Shown piece after piece: positions 56,101 through 64,000 of a DNA stretch of 64,000 bases (within the stretch, counting starts at the first letter, position 1; each line of letters starts with the position of its first letter). The stretch comes from Gammaproteobacteria bacterium (lineage in GTDB: Bacteria > Pseudomonadota > Gammaproteobacteria > Eutrophobiales > Eutrophobiaceae), in contig JAURNW010000016.1 of assembly GCA_030829985.1 (NCBI GenBank), forward strand, positions 36,123 through 100,122, read 5' to 3'. Below the pieces are notes generated by a model, which did not search any database, was not told the origin of the DNA, and saw only the letters and a program-made list of their open reading frames with translations. A program made the translations under genes and the position numbers.

Positions 56101-56916
56101 TTATTGAAACACGGCAAGTAGCTCTTCTACCTTGCCTCGATTACGTGTGTCGCAGCTAATAGTCCTTCTAACCATAAAGCGTTCCGTCTCTGCTCCGGCA
56201 TCTTTATACAATGCGCGCGTATTGTCGGTATTGTGATTTGAAATAATCACTGGAATACCTTTGCGGGCAAGTTTACCTGCCCATTCAGCCAGCTCGATTT
56301 GTTCTTTCCAGGCAAACCCACCGGAGAAATAATCTGTAAAACAGGCAGTCTTTGATAATGGAACATAAGGTGGATCGCAATACACGACATCTCCTTTCCG
56401 GGCTTTTTTCATCGTGTCCACAAAGCTGGCATGAATAAATTTAGCTGACTTTGATGCCTGATGAAAAGCGTCTAGTTCTTTTGTTGGAAAATACGGTTTT
56501 TTATATCTTCCGAAAGGAGTATTAAATTCATGTTTTGAATTGTATCGACATAAACCGTTATAACAGTGTCTGTTCAGATATAAGAAAAGCGCTGATTTAT
56601 ACCTGACATCTTTTGTTCTATTGAATTCTTCCCTGAAGTAGTAATAACGTGCTTCACAATTGTTTTCCGGTGTAAAAAAACGCTGACAATACTTGTCAAA
56701 ATCAGCATCGTTCTGTTGTACTTGTAGATACAGGTTGATCAAATCGGGATTGGTATCGGCTAATAAATATTTTTTAAAACCGGCATTCAAAAATACAGCG
56801 CCCGATCCTACGAAGGGTTCAACCAGACGCTTACCTGAGTCCAAACGGTTTCGAATCCGTTCGAGCAATTTAAACTTACCGCCGGGCCATTTAAGAAAAG
56901 GTTTAATGAAAGACAC
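56101..56916 (-). CDS. dam: DNA adenine methyltransferase, Dam-type (D12 class)
   Basis: About 271 residues. The SAM motif FLKWPGGKFKLLERI opens the protein, then RLVEPFVGSGAVFLN and the catalytic CDPPYVPL motif follow, matching Dam in order and length. It methylates adenine, by family in GATC. The start is uncertain. TTG at 56949 and GTG at 56931 are in frame, but GTG at 56916, one base after the bolA stop, leaves seven residues before FLKW, close to E. coli Dam. It has no partner restriction gene, so it is a solitary enzyme. Confidence 0.88.
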   Translation of the reverse strand: MSFIKPFLKWPGGKFKLLERIRNRLDSGKRLVEPFVGSGAVFLNAGFKKYLLADTNPDLINLYLQVQQNDADFDKYCQRFFTPENNCEARYYYFREEFNRTKDVRYKSALFLYLNRHCYNGLCRYNSKHEFNTPFGRYKKPYFPTKELDAFHQASKSAKFIHASFVDTMKKARKGDVVYCDPPYVPLSKTACFTDYFSGGFAWKEQIELAEWAGKLARKGIPVIISNHNTDNTRALYKDAGAETERFMVRRTISCDTRNRGKVEELLAVFQ

Positions 56917-56917
56917 T

Positions 56918-57193
56918 TTACTTGTTCTCACCAGTGGCGATGGCTTCAATACTCAGCGCATGTATTTCGGCAGGCATAAGGCTATCGACTGCGGCATAAA
57001 CCATTCGGTGACGAGCAAGGGGTAGTTGACCGTTAAATTTATCAGACACTATCCGCACTTTGAAATGTCCCGCACCACCATGACCGCTATGTCCTGCGTG
57101 TAGATGTGACTCATCAATGATATCGAGTTCAATTGGCGCAAACTCGGCTTCGATCAAACCACGGATCATTTCTGTTCGATCAGATTCAGGCAC
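56918..57193 (-). CDS. bolA: BolA-family protein
   Basis: 91 residues. The BolA core is present: a first helix near [11 protein letters not shown], then the histidine-rich [17 protein letters not shown] loop and the [13 protein letters not shown] segment. BolA proteins pair with monothiol glutaredoxins around iron-sulfur clusters. The start is GTG at 57193, overlapping the yciI stop by eight bases. An ATG at 57169 would remove part of the first helix, so GTG is preferred. Confidence 0.9.
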   Translation of the reverse strand: MPESDRTEMIRGLIEAEFAPIELDIIDESHLHAGHSGHGGAGHFKVRIVSDKFNGQLPLARHRMVYAAVDSLMPAEIHALSIEAIATGENK

Positions 57194-57491
57194 TGGGAAA
57201 TACTTTCTTAAAGGGCTTTACGATTACGTTTTCATAAACCCCGGCAGCGATATAAGGATCGGCATCTGCCCATGTTTGTGCTGCTTGCAAAGAATCAAAT
57301 TCTGCAACAATCAGGCTACCACTGAAACCTGCTGGTCCTGGATCTTCACTATCGATATTAGGATGTGGTCCAGCAAGCAACAGACGTCCTTCATCTTGCA
57401 ATGTTTGAAGCCGTTGCACATGCTCAGGTCTGGCCCCCATTCTTTTTTCAAGACTATTTTCTATATCTTGACTGATGATTGCATAGAACAT
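57186..57491 (-). CDS. yciI: YciI-family protein
   Basis: 101 residues from ATG at 57491. A GGAGG sequence lies 13 bases upstream, within the end of yciB. The longer reading from 57605 lies inside yciB and is rejected. The family core, [17 protein letters not shown] and [11 protein letters not shown], is complete, including the His-Asp pair seen in YciI. The role of the family is unknown. The two-base gap from yciB and the eight-base overlap with bolA show a common operon. Confidence 0.9.
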   Translation of the reverse strand: MFYAIISQDIENSLEKRMGARPEHVQRLQTLQDEGRLLLAGPHPNIDSEDPGPAGFSGSLIVAEFDSLQAAQTWADADPYIAAGVYENVIVKPFKKVFPSA

Positions 57492-57493
57492 GA

Positions 57494-58054
57494 TTATTTT
57501 TTTTCCTCCTCGACTTCGCTTATAAATCGTGACATGTAGACTGCCTGACCAATAGCAAAAATAAATGTCAGGCCTAATAATCCAAACACCTTGAAATTGG
57601 CCCAAAATTCCGTACTAAAATTATAGGCAACGTAGATATTTGCTGCTCCAGATACAATAAAAAAACAGACCCAGCATAAATTTAATTTATTCCATACCTC
57701 ATCCGGTACAGATATGGCATGATCCATCATTCTGCGGATGATTGGTTTATGTCCAATAAACTGACTTCCAAGGAAAACGAGTGCGAATAACCAGTTTACT
57801 GCCGTTGGTTTCCATTTAAAGAAAAGTTCATCATGCAAAATTAAGGTTGCACCACCCAATACCAAGGTCAGTGCAAAGGTAATGATGTGCATTTTTTCAA
57901 ATTTTCGAGCCACCAACCAATAGACCAGTATTTGTATGGCAGATGCGATGATGATTACCTGTATACCAAGGTAAATGCCTTGCTCTCTATTTTCGGGATA
58001 ATAAAAAGCGATAAGAAAGGCGACTAGCGGGAAAAAATCAAACAGGAATTTCAT
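57494..58054 (-). CDS. yciB: Inner-membrane protein YciB (septation protein A)
   Basis: 186 residues, largely hydrophobic, about five membrane helices. [13 protein letters not shown] near the start and [17 protein letters not shown] in the middle match YciB/IspZ. It takes part in cell-envelope synthesis and division. It is the first gene of the operon that goes on to yciI, bolA, dam, dapE and yqhA. In E. coli yciB and yciI are also neighbours. Confidence 0.92.
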   Translation of the reverse strand: MKFLFDFFPLVAFLIAFYYPENREQGIYLGIQVIIIASAIQILVYWLVARKFEKMHIITFALTLVLGGATLILHDELFFKWKPTAVNWLFALVFLGSQFIGHKPIIRRMMDHAISVPDEVWNKLNLCWVCFFIVSGAANIYVAYNFSTEFWANFKVFGLLGLTFIFAIGQAVYMSRFISEVEEEKK

Positions 58055-58114
58055 GAATCTTTAAGTAAGTTGGATGTGAACACAATCATAACCTAATTTT
58101 TAATTAACCACATT

Positions 58115-58738
58115 ATGGCGCAATATTTTAAAATACATAATCAGAATCCTCAGGCACGCCTGATATCGCAAGCAATCGCTATCCTTCGCGATGGTGGCGT
58201 CATTGTTTATCCGACAGATTCATCCTATGCACTGGGTTGCTGTCTGGGAGAAAAAACAGCTCTGGAACGAATTCGAAAGCTACGGCAAATGCCGGCAGAG
58301 CAAAATATGACCTTATTGTGTCGGGATCTTTCCGAGATAGCTTCCTATGCCTCGGTTAACAACTCCGCCTTTCGCATGATGAAATCAATGACGCCCGGAC
58401 CCTTCACGTTCATTCTGAAGGCAAAAGGTGATGTCCCCAAGCGATTACAACATCCGAAACGTAAAACAATCGGTATTCGTATACCCAATAACCCGATCTC
58501 ACTGGACTTATTAGAAGCATTGGGTGAACCAATGATTAGCATTAGTCTGGTCTTACCCAATGAGGTGTTGCCAGAAACCGACCCGGAAATGATTGATGAG
58601 AGGATCGGCAGGCAAGTAGACCTGATAATTGACGGTGAGGCAGGTGGTCTTGAATTTACAACTATCATTGATTTGACTGGCGATGAGCCCGTCATATTGC
58701 GTGAAGGCAAGGGCATTGCCGACCTGGCCTTAAATTAG
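58115..58738 (+). CDS. YciO/YrdC/Sua5-family protein
   Basis: 207 residues with one Sua5/YciO/YrdC domain. GVIVYPTDSSYALGC and PGPFTFILKA are the nucleotide-binding and core strands, and KTIGIRIPNNP follows. The YPTDSSYALG form and length favour YciO over the tRNA threonylcarbamoyl enzyme TsaC. Substrate-binding residues are conserved, but YciO activity is less certain. trpS starts 90 bases downstream with its own promoter. Confidence 0.85.
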   Translation: MAQYFKIHNQNPQARLISQAIAILRDGGVIVYPTDSSYALGCCLGEKTALERIRKLRQMPAEQNMTLLCRDLSEIASYASVNNSAFRMMKSMTPGPFTFILKAKGDVPKRLQHPKRKTIGIRIPNNPISLDLLEALGEPMISISLVLPNEVLPETDPEMIDERIGRQVDLIIDGEAGGLEFTTIIDLTGDEPVILREGKGIADLALN

Positions 58739-58750
58739 TCATACAAAATT

Positions 58751-58779
58751 CTGTCACGGCTACTCAGTCTGGGTATAAT
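58751..58779 (+). promoter_or_regulatory. Probable trpS promoter
   Basis: CTGTCA (58751-58756) and TATAAT (58774-58779) are 17 bases apart. The -35 matches TTGACA at four of six positions. The element lies 50 bases before the trpS start. Confidence 0.55.
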
Positions 58780-58828
58780 GCGTTTCTTTTGCTATATCCC
58801 CTTTTAAAAACGACCGCGGGAGGTTGTG

Positions 58829-60040
58829 TTGTCTACAAGTGGTAAACAGCGGGTATTGTCAGGCATGCGCCCGACAGGCCAACTGCATCTAGGTCATTAT
58901 CATGGTGTTCTTAAAAACTGGCTCGAACTACAACAGGAATATGAATGTTTCTTTTTTGTTGCGGATTGGCACGCCCTTACTACGGAATACGAAGATCCTT
59001 CCATTATAGAAAAAAGTGTCTGGGATATGGTTATCGATTGGCTTGCAGTAGGCGTCAATCCGGGATCAGCCAAACTATTCATACAGTCGCGCGTGCCTGA
59101 GCATGCAGAACTACACTTATTGTTGTCCATGAGCACACCGCTGAGTTGGTTGGAAAGGGTGCCGAGTTACAAGGACCAACAGGAAAAATTATCGAATAAA
59201 GATCTGACGACGTATGGGTTTTTAGGTTATCCGCTGCTACAAACAGCCGACATTATTATATACAAGGCCGGTCATGTGCCTGTCGGTGAGGATCAGGTCT
59301 CGCATGTCGAGTTAGCGCGCGAAGTGGTGAGACGTTTCAATCATCTCTATGGAAAAGAGCATGATTTTGAATCGAAAGTAGAAGCCGCAATCAAGAAAAT
59401 GGGCAAGAAAAATGCCCGGCTTTATTATGATTTACGTCGTAGTTACCAGGAACAGGGCGAAGGCCTGGCACTGGAAAAAGCGCGGGCATTACTGGAATCG
59501 CAGCAGAATATCAGTATTGGTGACCGTGAACGTTTGTCAGGTTATCTGGATGGTTCGGGTAAGGCCATATTCCCGGAGCCGCAGGCCCTATTAACGCCTG
59601 CGTCTAAAATGATGGGGCTGGATGGGCAAAAAATGTCCAAATCCTATGGTAATACTATTTCACTAAGGGAAAACCCGAGTGTTGTAGATGAAAAGATTAA
59701 AACCATGCCAACTGATCCGGCCCGCGTAAGACGCACCGATCCCGGAGAGCCTGATAAATGCCCGGTTTGGAATCTGCATCAGGTGTATTCCGATGAAGAT
59801 CTGAAAAACTGGGTTGTCGATGGCTGCACAAGCGCTAAAATTGGGTGTCTCGACTGTAAAAAACCATTAATAGATGCCATATTAAAAGAGCAACAACCCA
59901 TTCGAGAACGTGCTAACGAATATATGAACGATCCAGAAACTGTCCGCGGTATTATTGCCGATGGTTGTGAAGCAGCCAGAGACGTTGCCCGTGAGACTCT
60001 GGAAGAGGTTCGTGATGCAATGGGACTTATCTACCGATAA
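58829..60040 (+). CDS. trpS: Tryptophanyl-tRNA synthetase
   Basis: 403 residues of a class I synthetase. The HIGH-type motif is HLGHYHG near residue 20 and KMSKS is near 270. The family opening LSGMRPTGQLHLGHYHG is clear. At 403 residues it is the longer proteobacterial TrpRS with an inserted region before KMSKS. GGAGG lies 5 bases before TTG at 58829, a better spacing than the GTG at 58826. It is the first gene of a run trpS-scpA-scpB-rluB. Confidence 0.95.
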   Translation: MSTSGKQRVLSGMRPTGQLHLGHYHGVLKNWLELQQEYECFFFVADWHALTTEYEDPSIIEKSVWDMVIDWLAVGVNPGSAKLFIQSRVPEHAELHLLLSMSTPLSWLERVPSYKDQQEKLSNKDLTTYGFLGYPLLQTADIIIYKAGHVPVGEDQVSHVELAREVVRRFNHLYGKEHDFESKVEAAIKKMGKKNARLYYDLRRSYQEQGEGLALEKARALLESQQNISIGDRERLSGYLDGSGKAIFPEPQALLTPASKMMGLDGQKMSKSYGNTISLRENPSVVDEKIKTMPTDPARVRRTDPGEPDKCPVWNLHQVYSDEDLKNWVVDGCTSAKIGCLDCKKPLIDAILKEQQPIRERANEYMNDPETVRGIIADGCEAARDVARETLEEVRDAMGLIYR

Positions 60041-60066
60041 TCCCGAATAGTGTTATTACAATAAAG

Positions 60067-60873
60067 ATGAACGAAGAAATCGAAACACCTAAAACCAGTC
60101 AGGATGAAATGCCGTTCGCATTGGTTTTGGGCTCGCCGATGACACAGCTGCCCAAGGATTTATATATCCCGCCAGATGCGCTGGAAGTCTTTCTGGAAGC
60201 ATTTGAAGGTCCGCTCGATTTACTGCTTTATCTTATTAAGCGTCAAAATATCGATATCCTTGATATTCCGCTGACCAAGATAACCGAACAGTATATGTCC
60301 TACATCGATCTGATGGAGACGATGCAGCTTGAATTGGCTGGCGAATACCTGTTGATGGCAGCGATGCTGGCCGAGATTAAATCAAGAATGTTATTGCCTC
60401 GTCATACAGAAGATGAAGAGGAAGATGATCCAAGGGCAGAGTTAATCAGGCGATTACAGGAATATGAAAGATATAAACAGGCGGCTGAGAAAATTGATGA
60501 ATTGCCTCGTTATGAGCGTGATTTGTTTGCGACTGTTGCAGAATTTCCGGGGCGAAAGATAAATCACAAGCCACCCGATGTTTCTATGGATTCAATCTTA
60601 CGTGTGTTTGCAGAAGTATTACAAAGGGCTGATATGTTTTCACACCATATGGTAAAGCGCGAAGCCTTATCGGTGCGTGAACGTATGGGCATTGTGTTGG
60701 AGAAGGTCAACCCGGACACCTTCACCGATTTTAAAGATCTGTTCAGTGTAGAAGAAGGACGTGGCGGCGTGATCGTTTCACTATTAGCCATACTGCAACT
60801 GGTAAAGGATTCATTAATTCAGCTTGTTCAGAATGAGATCAACGGACCAATTTATGTTAAGGCAGCATCATGA
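60067..60873 (+). CDS. scpA: Segregation and condensation protein A
   Basis: 268 residues with the ScpA N-terminal core (FEGPLDLLLYLIKRQNIDI, FEGPLDLLLYLI) and the C-terminal winged helix. It links SMC or its partner MksB/MukB-type heads with ScpB to compact the chromosome. The TGA stop overlaps the scpB ATG (ATGA, four bases). Confidence 0.96.
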   Translation: MNEEIETPKTSQDEMPFALVLGSPMTQLPKDLYIPPDALEVFLEAFEGPLDLLLYLIKRQNIDILDIPLTKITEQYMSYIDLMETMQLELAGEYLLMAAMLAEIKSRMLLPRHTEDEEEDDPRAELIRRLQEYERYKQAAEKIDELPRYERDLFATVAEFPGRKINHKPPDVSMDSILRVFAEVLQRADMFSHHMVKREALSVRERMGIVLEKVNPDTFTDFKDLFSVEEGRGGVIVSLLAILQLVKDSLIQLVQNEINGPIYVKAAS

Positions 60874-61643
60874 GTCAGGAAAAAATTAAAAACATTATCG
60901 AAGCCGCTTTGATGGTATCACCCAAACCACTCAGCATTGCATCTATCCAGGGTTTGTTTGAGAGTGAACAAACATTAGCAGTCGAACGCGATGATATTCG
61001 TGCGGCGATTGAGGCATTACAACAGGACTATCTTGGGCGCGGTGTTGAATTAGCAGAAATTGCCAGCGGCTTTCGTTTCCAGGCCAGAGATGAATATGCC
61101 TCATGGGTGAATCATCTATTTGACGAACGACCACCACGCTACTCTCGTGCATTGCTCGAGACCCTGGCCATTATTGCCTACCGACAACCGATTACGCGCG
61201 GCGAGATTGAAGAGATACGCGGTGTCAGTGTTAGTGGCACTATTATCAAAACATTATTCGAACGTGAATGGATCAAAGGTGTGGGGCATCGGGATGTGCC
61301 GGGCAAACCGGAATTATTAGTCACTACCAAGACCTTTCTGGATTACTTTAATCTCAAAAAGTTGTCCGATCTACCCGCATTGGCCGATATAAAAGATTTT
61401 GATTCAATCAATCCCGATCTGTTTGAAGCACTCGAATCAGAGTCAAATAACGATGCCGAAAACAAAGACGAAGTAACACAACAGGATTCAAACGAAGTTG
61501 TTGATGAATCTGAACAAGATGATGTGATTGAAACTGTCGAAGAAGCACAAGAAGTAGTTGAAGCAAGCGAAGAGCAGGAACCTGAAACTTCTGAAGAAGA
61601 AAATGATGCTGAAGGGGCAACGGTTATTCCTTTCTCAGGTTGA
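60870..61643 (+). CDS. scpB: Segregation and condensation protein B with acidic tail
   Basis: 257 residues. The first 185 or so form the two winged-helix domains of ScpB (EAALMVSPKPLSIA, IAYRQPITRGEIEEIRG). The last 70 are extended and dominated by Glu, Asp and Val, with the end VIPFSG. Long acidic tails occur in some proteobacterial ScpB. Here the tail is about a quarter of the protein. It starts on the scpA stop. Confidence 0.94.
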   Translation: MSQEKIKNIIEAALMVSPKPLSIASIQGLFESEQTLAVERDDIRAAIEALQQDYLGRGVELAEIASGFRFQARDEYASWVNHLFDERPPRYSRALLETLAIIAYRQPITRGEIEEIRGVSVSGTIIKTLFEREWIKGVGHRDVPGKPELLVTTKTFLDYFNLKKLSDLPALADIKDFDSINPDLFEALESESNNDAENKDEVTQQDSNEVVDESEQDDVIETVEEAQEVVEASEEQEPETSEEENDAEGATVIPFSG

Positions 61644-61671
61644 TAAGAAATAACACCACGGCTGATTTCTT

Positions 61672-62433
61672 ATGACAGAGCGTATTCAGAAGGTCCTGGC
61701 CAATGCCGGTCATGGATCACGGCGAGAAATAGAATCCTTGATCCGCGAAGGCAAGATTACTGTAAACGGTAAACCTGCCACGCTGGGACAAGCAATCGAT
61801 CATACAGACCGTATTGTCATTAATTCCAAATCAATACGATTGCATCATGAGCGAGAATCCAAACCAAAAGTACTGGCCTATTACAAGCCGGCTGGTGAAG
61901 TGTGTACTCGTAAAGATGAAAAAGGGCGCGACACTGTCTTCAGAAAATTACCGGGGCTAAGAAACAGTCGATGGATCAACATTGGTCGACTGGATATGAA
62001 CACAACCGGTTTATTACTCTTCACCACAGACGGTGATTTGGCCAATAAACTCATGCATCCCTCAAATCAGATTGAAAGAGAATATGCGGTGCGCATTCTC
62101 GGCACAGCCGACAAAACCCAATTGCAGGCACTGCGTGATGGGGTGGAACTTGAAGATGGCATAGCCAAATTCACCGATATCGTTGATTCCGGCGGTGAAG
62201 GAGTCAATCACTGGTATCACGTGGTAATTATGGAAGGGCGCAATCGAGAAGTGCGCCGTTTATGGGAATCGCAGGGTTTTCAGGTCACACGCCTGATCCG
62301 GACTCGCTTCGGACCCTATATATTACCGCGCAGAAAAAAAGCAGGGCAGCACTGGCGTCTTGAAGACAGAGAGATCAAGGCCTTACTGGAAGCAACAAAA
62401 AAACCGACTGAGAATCCCGACGCAAAACCTTAA
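61672..62433 (+). CDS. rluB: 23S rRNA pseudouridine synthase RluB
   Basis: 253 residues. The N-terminal S4 domain, RIQKVLANAGHGSRRE, precedes the RsuA-type catalytic domain. The catalytic aspartate is in GRLDMNTTGLLL. The family mates are RluE, RluF and RsuA. The position behind scpB and the length favour RluB, which modifies U2605 of 23S rRNA. It is 28 bases after scpB. Confidence 0.93.
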   Translation: MTERIQKVLANAGHGSRREIESLIREGKITVNGKPATLGQAIDHTDRIVINSKSIRLHHERESKPKVLAYYKPAGEVCTRKDEKGRDTVFRKLPGLRNSRWINIGRLDMNTTGLLLFTTDGDLANKLMHPSNQIEREYAVRILGTADKTQLQALRDGVELEDGIAKFTDIVDSGGEGVNHWYHVVIMEGRNREVRRLWESQGFQVTRLIRTRFGPYILPRRKKAGQHWRLEDREIKALLEATKKPTENPDAKP

Positions 62434-62560
62434 ACGGCTTGTGAACACGGTTATATCGCAGCGCCAATCGCATATATATGCAATAAAATCGGGGAATATA
62501 TTGATTTCATGGCGTCCACTCTGTAATCTTTGCGGCCTTTTACTATAAGGCGATCAGGCC

Positions 62561-63319
62561 ATGTCACAGCGTCAATCTTTGGTCGCAGCCAATTGGAAGA
62601 TGAACGGTTCACTTGAGAGTATTCGCCAGCTTCTTGCGGCTATAGCTCAGGGTGTTAACAAGGAGACACAATCCGAGGTGCTTATTTGTCCTCCGTATGT
62701 GTATATTCCTGAATTGGCTGGTTTACTGGATAACACCGAAATTAGGCTAGGGGCGCAAAACGTCTCACAGCATAACAGTGGTGCTTATACCGGCGAAGTA
62801 GCCGCATCCATGTTGAAGGATTTTGCTTGTGACTATGTGATAGTCGGTCACTCGGAACGCCGAACGCTCTATGGTGAAGGTGATGTGCGGGTGGCAGAGA
62901 AATTTGTTACGGTTCAGGCACACGGCATGACACCTATATTATGTATCGGTGAATTGCTGGAAGAACGCGAAGCCAATAATACCGAAGAGGTTATCGCCAG
63001 ACAGCTGGATGCGGTGATTGAAATGGCCGGCATCAAGGCCTTCAATAATGCGGTGATTGCCTATGAACCGGTTTGGGCGATAGGTACCGGCAAGACAGCC
63101 ACACCGGAACAGGCACAGGAAGTACACGAATTTATACGGTTACGCCTGGCAAGGCATGATCATGAAACTGCAGAGACTGTCAGGATCCTTTATGGCGGCA
63201 GTGTTAAAGCGGATAATGCAAAACAACTTTTTGAATTAGCGGATATTGATGGAGGTCTGATTGGCGGGGCATCACTCGTCGCGGAAGATTTTCTGACAAT
63301 CTGTCACTCTGTGAGGTAG
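62561..63319 (+). CDS. tpiA: Triose-phosphate isomerase
   Basis: 252 residues. The catalytic lysine is in AANWKMNGS, the histidine in GHSERR and the glutamate in YEPVWAIGTGKTAT. All canonical segments are intact. It converts dihydroxyacetone phosphate and glyceraldehyde 3-phosphate. It starts 127 bases after rluB and probably has its own promoter in that gap. secG follows 8 bases after the stop, the usual tpiA-secG order. Confidence 0.96.
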   Translation: MSQRQSLVAANWKMNGSLESIRQLLAAIAQGVNKETQSEVLICPPYVYIPELAGLLDNTEIRLGAQNVSQHNSGAYTGEVAASMLKDFACDYVIVGHSERRTLYGEGDVRVAEKFVTVQAHGMTPILCIGELLEEREANNTEEVIARQLDAVIEMAGIKAFNNAVIAYEPVWAIGTGKTATPEQAQEVHEFIRLRLARHDHETAETVRILYGGSVKADNAKQLFELADIDGGLIGGASLVAEDFLTICHSVR

Positions 63320-63327
63320 GAATAGAA

Positions 63328-63708
63328 ATGGAAACAACCCATACATTATTATTTGTATTACAAGTACTCGTCGCCGTCGCGTTGATAGGCTTGATACTGG
63401 TTCAACACGGCAAAGGCGCAGATGCAGGCGCGGCTTTTGGTAGTGGTTCGTCATCAACTGTATTTGGTAGCTCAGGCGCAACCAGTTTTTTAACCAAGGT
63501 AACAACCGGTTTAGCGGTCGTATTTTTGGGGAATAGTTTACTACTCGCTTATCTCGCAACGGGGCAAATCAAAAAAGCACCGACCAGCTTGCTCGATCAA
63601 CCAGGCATCGTGTTGCAACAGGAAGCCGTTGAAAAAGACATCCCTGCAGTGATGGAAGAACAAAGTAAAGCGCAGGATTCAGATATACCCAACTTACCTG
63701 CAGAATAA
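63328..63708 (+). CDS. secG: Preprotein translocase subunit SecG
   Basis: 126 residues with two membrane helices (LLFVLQVLVAVALIGLILVQ, LLFVLQVLVAVALIG, and a second near 56-75) and the conserved QHGKGADAGAAFGSGSS between them. The last 45 residues are a hydrophilic extension. It is part of SecYEG. A tRNA-Leu gene starts 9 bases after the stop. Confidence 0.95.
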   Translation: METTHTLLFVLQVLVAVALIGLILVQHGKGADAGAAFGSGSSSTVFGSSGATSFLTKVTTGLAVVFLGNSLLLAYLATGQIKKAPTSLLDQPGIVLQQEAVEKDIPAVMEEQSKAQDSDIPNLPAE

Positions 63709-63717
63709 ATCCTCATA

Positions 63718-63804
63718 GCCGATGTGGTGGAATTGGTAGACACGCTATCTTGAGGGGGTAGTGGGAGTAATCCCGTGGCGGTTCGAGTCCGCCCATCGGC
63801 ACCA
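63718..63804 (+). tRNA. tRNA-Leu (anticodon GAG)
   Basis: GCCGATG (63718-63724) pairs with CATCGGC (63794-63800), followed by A and the encoded CCA at 63802-63804. The D-arm TGGTGGAATTGGTAGACAC is complete. The anticodon stem CTATC/GGTAG holds TTGAGGG, so the anticodon is GAG. The long variable arm GGGAGTAATCCC and the T-arm GTTCGAGTCC are as expected for a class II leucine tRNA. tRNA-Leu after secG is the usual gammaproteobacterial arrangement. Confidence 0.95.
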
Positions 63805-64000
63805 ATACAAAGTCCAGTAAAATCCAAAGAAGTCCTAAAAGCTTTTAAATTAAAGGTTTTAAGCTATTTCATAGTCCAGACACTGTACGTCGTCAAAACC
63901 TTTTGGACAAAGAGCGGCATAAACTAAGAGACAGATCGGTTCATCGGGTTAGTTAATGTGTTGTTTATCGTAATGCATCTGTTTACGTAGTGCCAAGGTA
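63805..64000. other. Region downstream of tRNA-Leu with AARTCCW repeats, possible attachment-site arm
   Basis: AAGTCCA (63810-63816), AAATCCA (63820-63826) and AAGTCCT (63830-63836) recur every 10 bp. A further TAGTCCA is at 63872. Repeats of this kind beside a tRNA 3' end recall integrase arm sites. No gene is recognised here. A frame on the minus strand near the edge is interrupted by stops. Confidence 0.4.

Noticed and set aside
63597..63827. Minus-strand frame over secG and tRNA-Leu
   Set aside because: It runs antisense through secG and the tRNA gene and has no protein-like features.
63839..64000. Possible end of a minus-strand gene at the right edge
   Set aside because: The frame reads a few tens of codons but is broken by a stop, and I recognise no family. 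It could be a remnant, but the evidence is too thin.

Overview
The window is an AT-rich chromosomal segment of a gammaproteobacterium. Three things point there: the block trpS-scpA-scpB-rluB-tpiA-secG-tRNA-Leu, gammaproteobacterial families such as ClpA/ClpS, YciB, YqhA, YqcC, YajD, YbfF and the EF-G2 type of elongation factor G, and a pyruvate dehydrogenase complex of the AceE/AceF/lipoyl-Lpd kind. An isocitrate lyase, two phasins and a betaine-lipid gene pair suggest a free-living, probably aquatic heterotroph that stores polyhydroxyalkanoate and grows on C2 units. The genus cannot be named from the sequence alone. Genes are dense and intact, and no rRNA, CRISPR array or transposase was seen.

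Layout. 1-8010: the 5' end of argG, a YbfF-type esterase, a CNNM/CBS membrane protein, and the operon aceE-aceF-lpdA on the minus strand. 8011-13000: a 540-base divergent regulatory region, an M17 aminopeptidase with a downstream metzincin-like membrane protein, and typA/bipA. 13000-20600: a lone methyltransferase, a DUF4139 protein, a small operon (glutathione S-transferase plus CmcJ/NvfI-like oxidoreductase), EF-G2, yqcC and yajD. 20600-27800: two tandem phasins with matching promoters and operators, a 42-residue lysine-rich protein, a LysR regulator, a SnoaL-like secreted protein, an old yellow enzyme, a sodium:solute symporter, a YajG-like lipoprotein and a beta-hydroxyacid dehydrogenase. 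27829-30747: a minus-strand cluster of PBP4 with three poorly described proteins, two of them with zinc ribbons and one with an HEAGH motif in a membrane setting. 31076-38318: a tightly overlapping moxR-DUF58-DUF4381-batA-batB-batD-ykvA operon. 38321-43216: small envelope genes, pgpA, a lytic transglycosylase and btaA-btaB. 43329-53435: osmC, ilvD, argE-argA, clpA-clpS, a CysB-like LysR regulator and isocitrate lyase. 53436-64000: an array of six small hairpins, a glycosyltransferase, the operon yciB-yciI-bolA-dam-dapE-yqhA, yciO, then the trpS to tRNA-Leu block.

Regulatory structure is the most striking part. Two pairs of ATTGTYRACAAT palindromes, each pair exactly 62 bp centre to centre, lie before aceE and before the gst operon and occur nowhere else that I saw in the window. 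Two TGTTGC-N3-GCAACA operators overlap the -35 regions of both phasin promoters with identical geometry. A 10-bp inverted repeat lies between the LysR gene and isocitrate lyase. After the tRNA-Leu gene, three AARTCCW heptamers sit on an exact 10-bp period, which may mark an integrase attachment region whose element would lie beyond the right edge.
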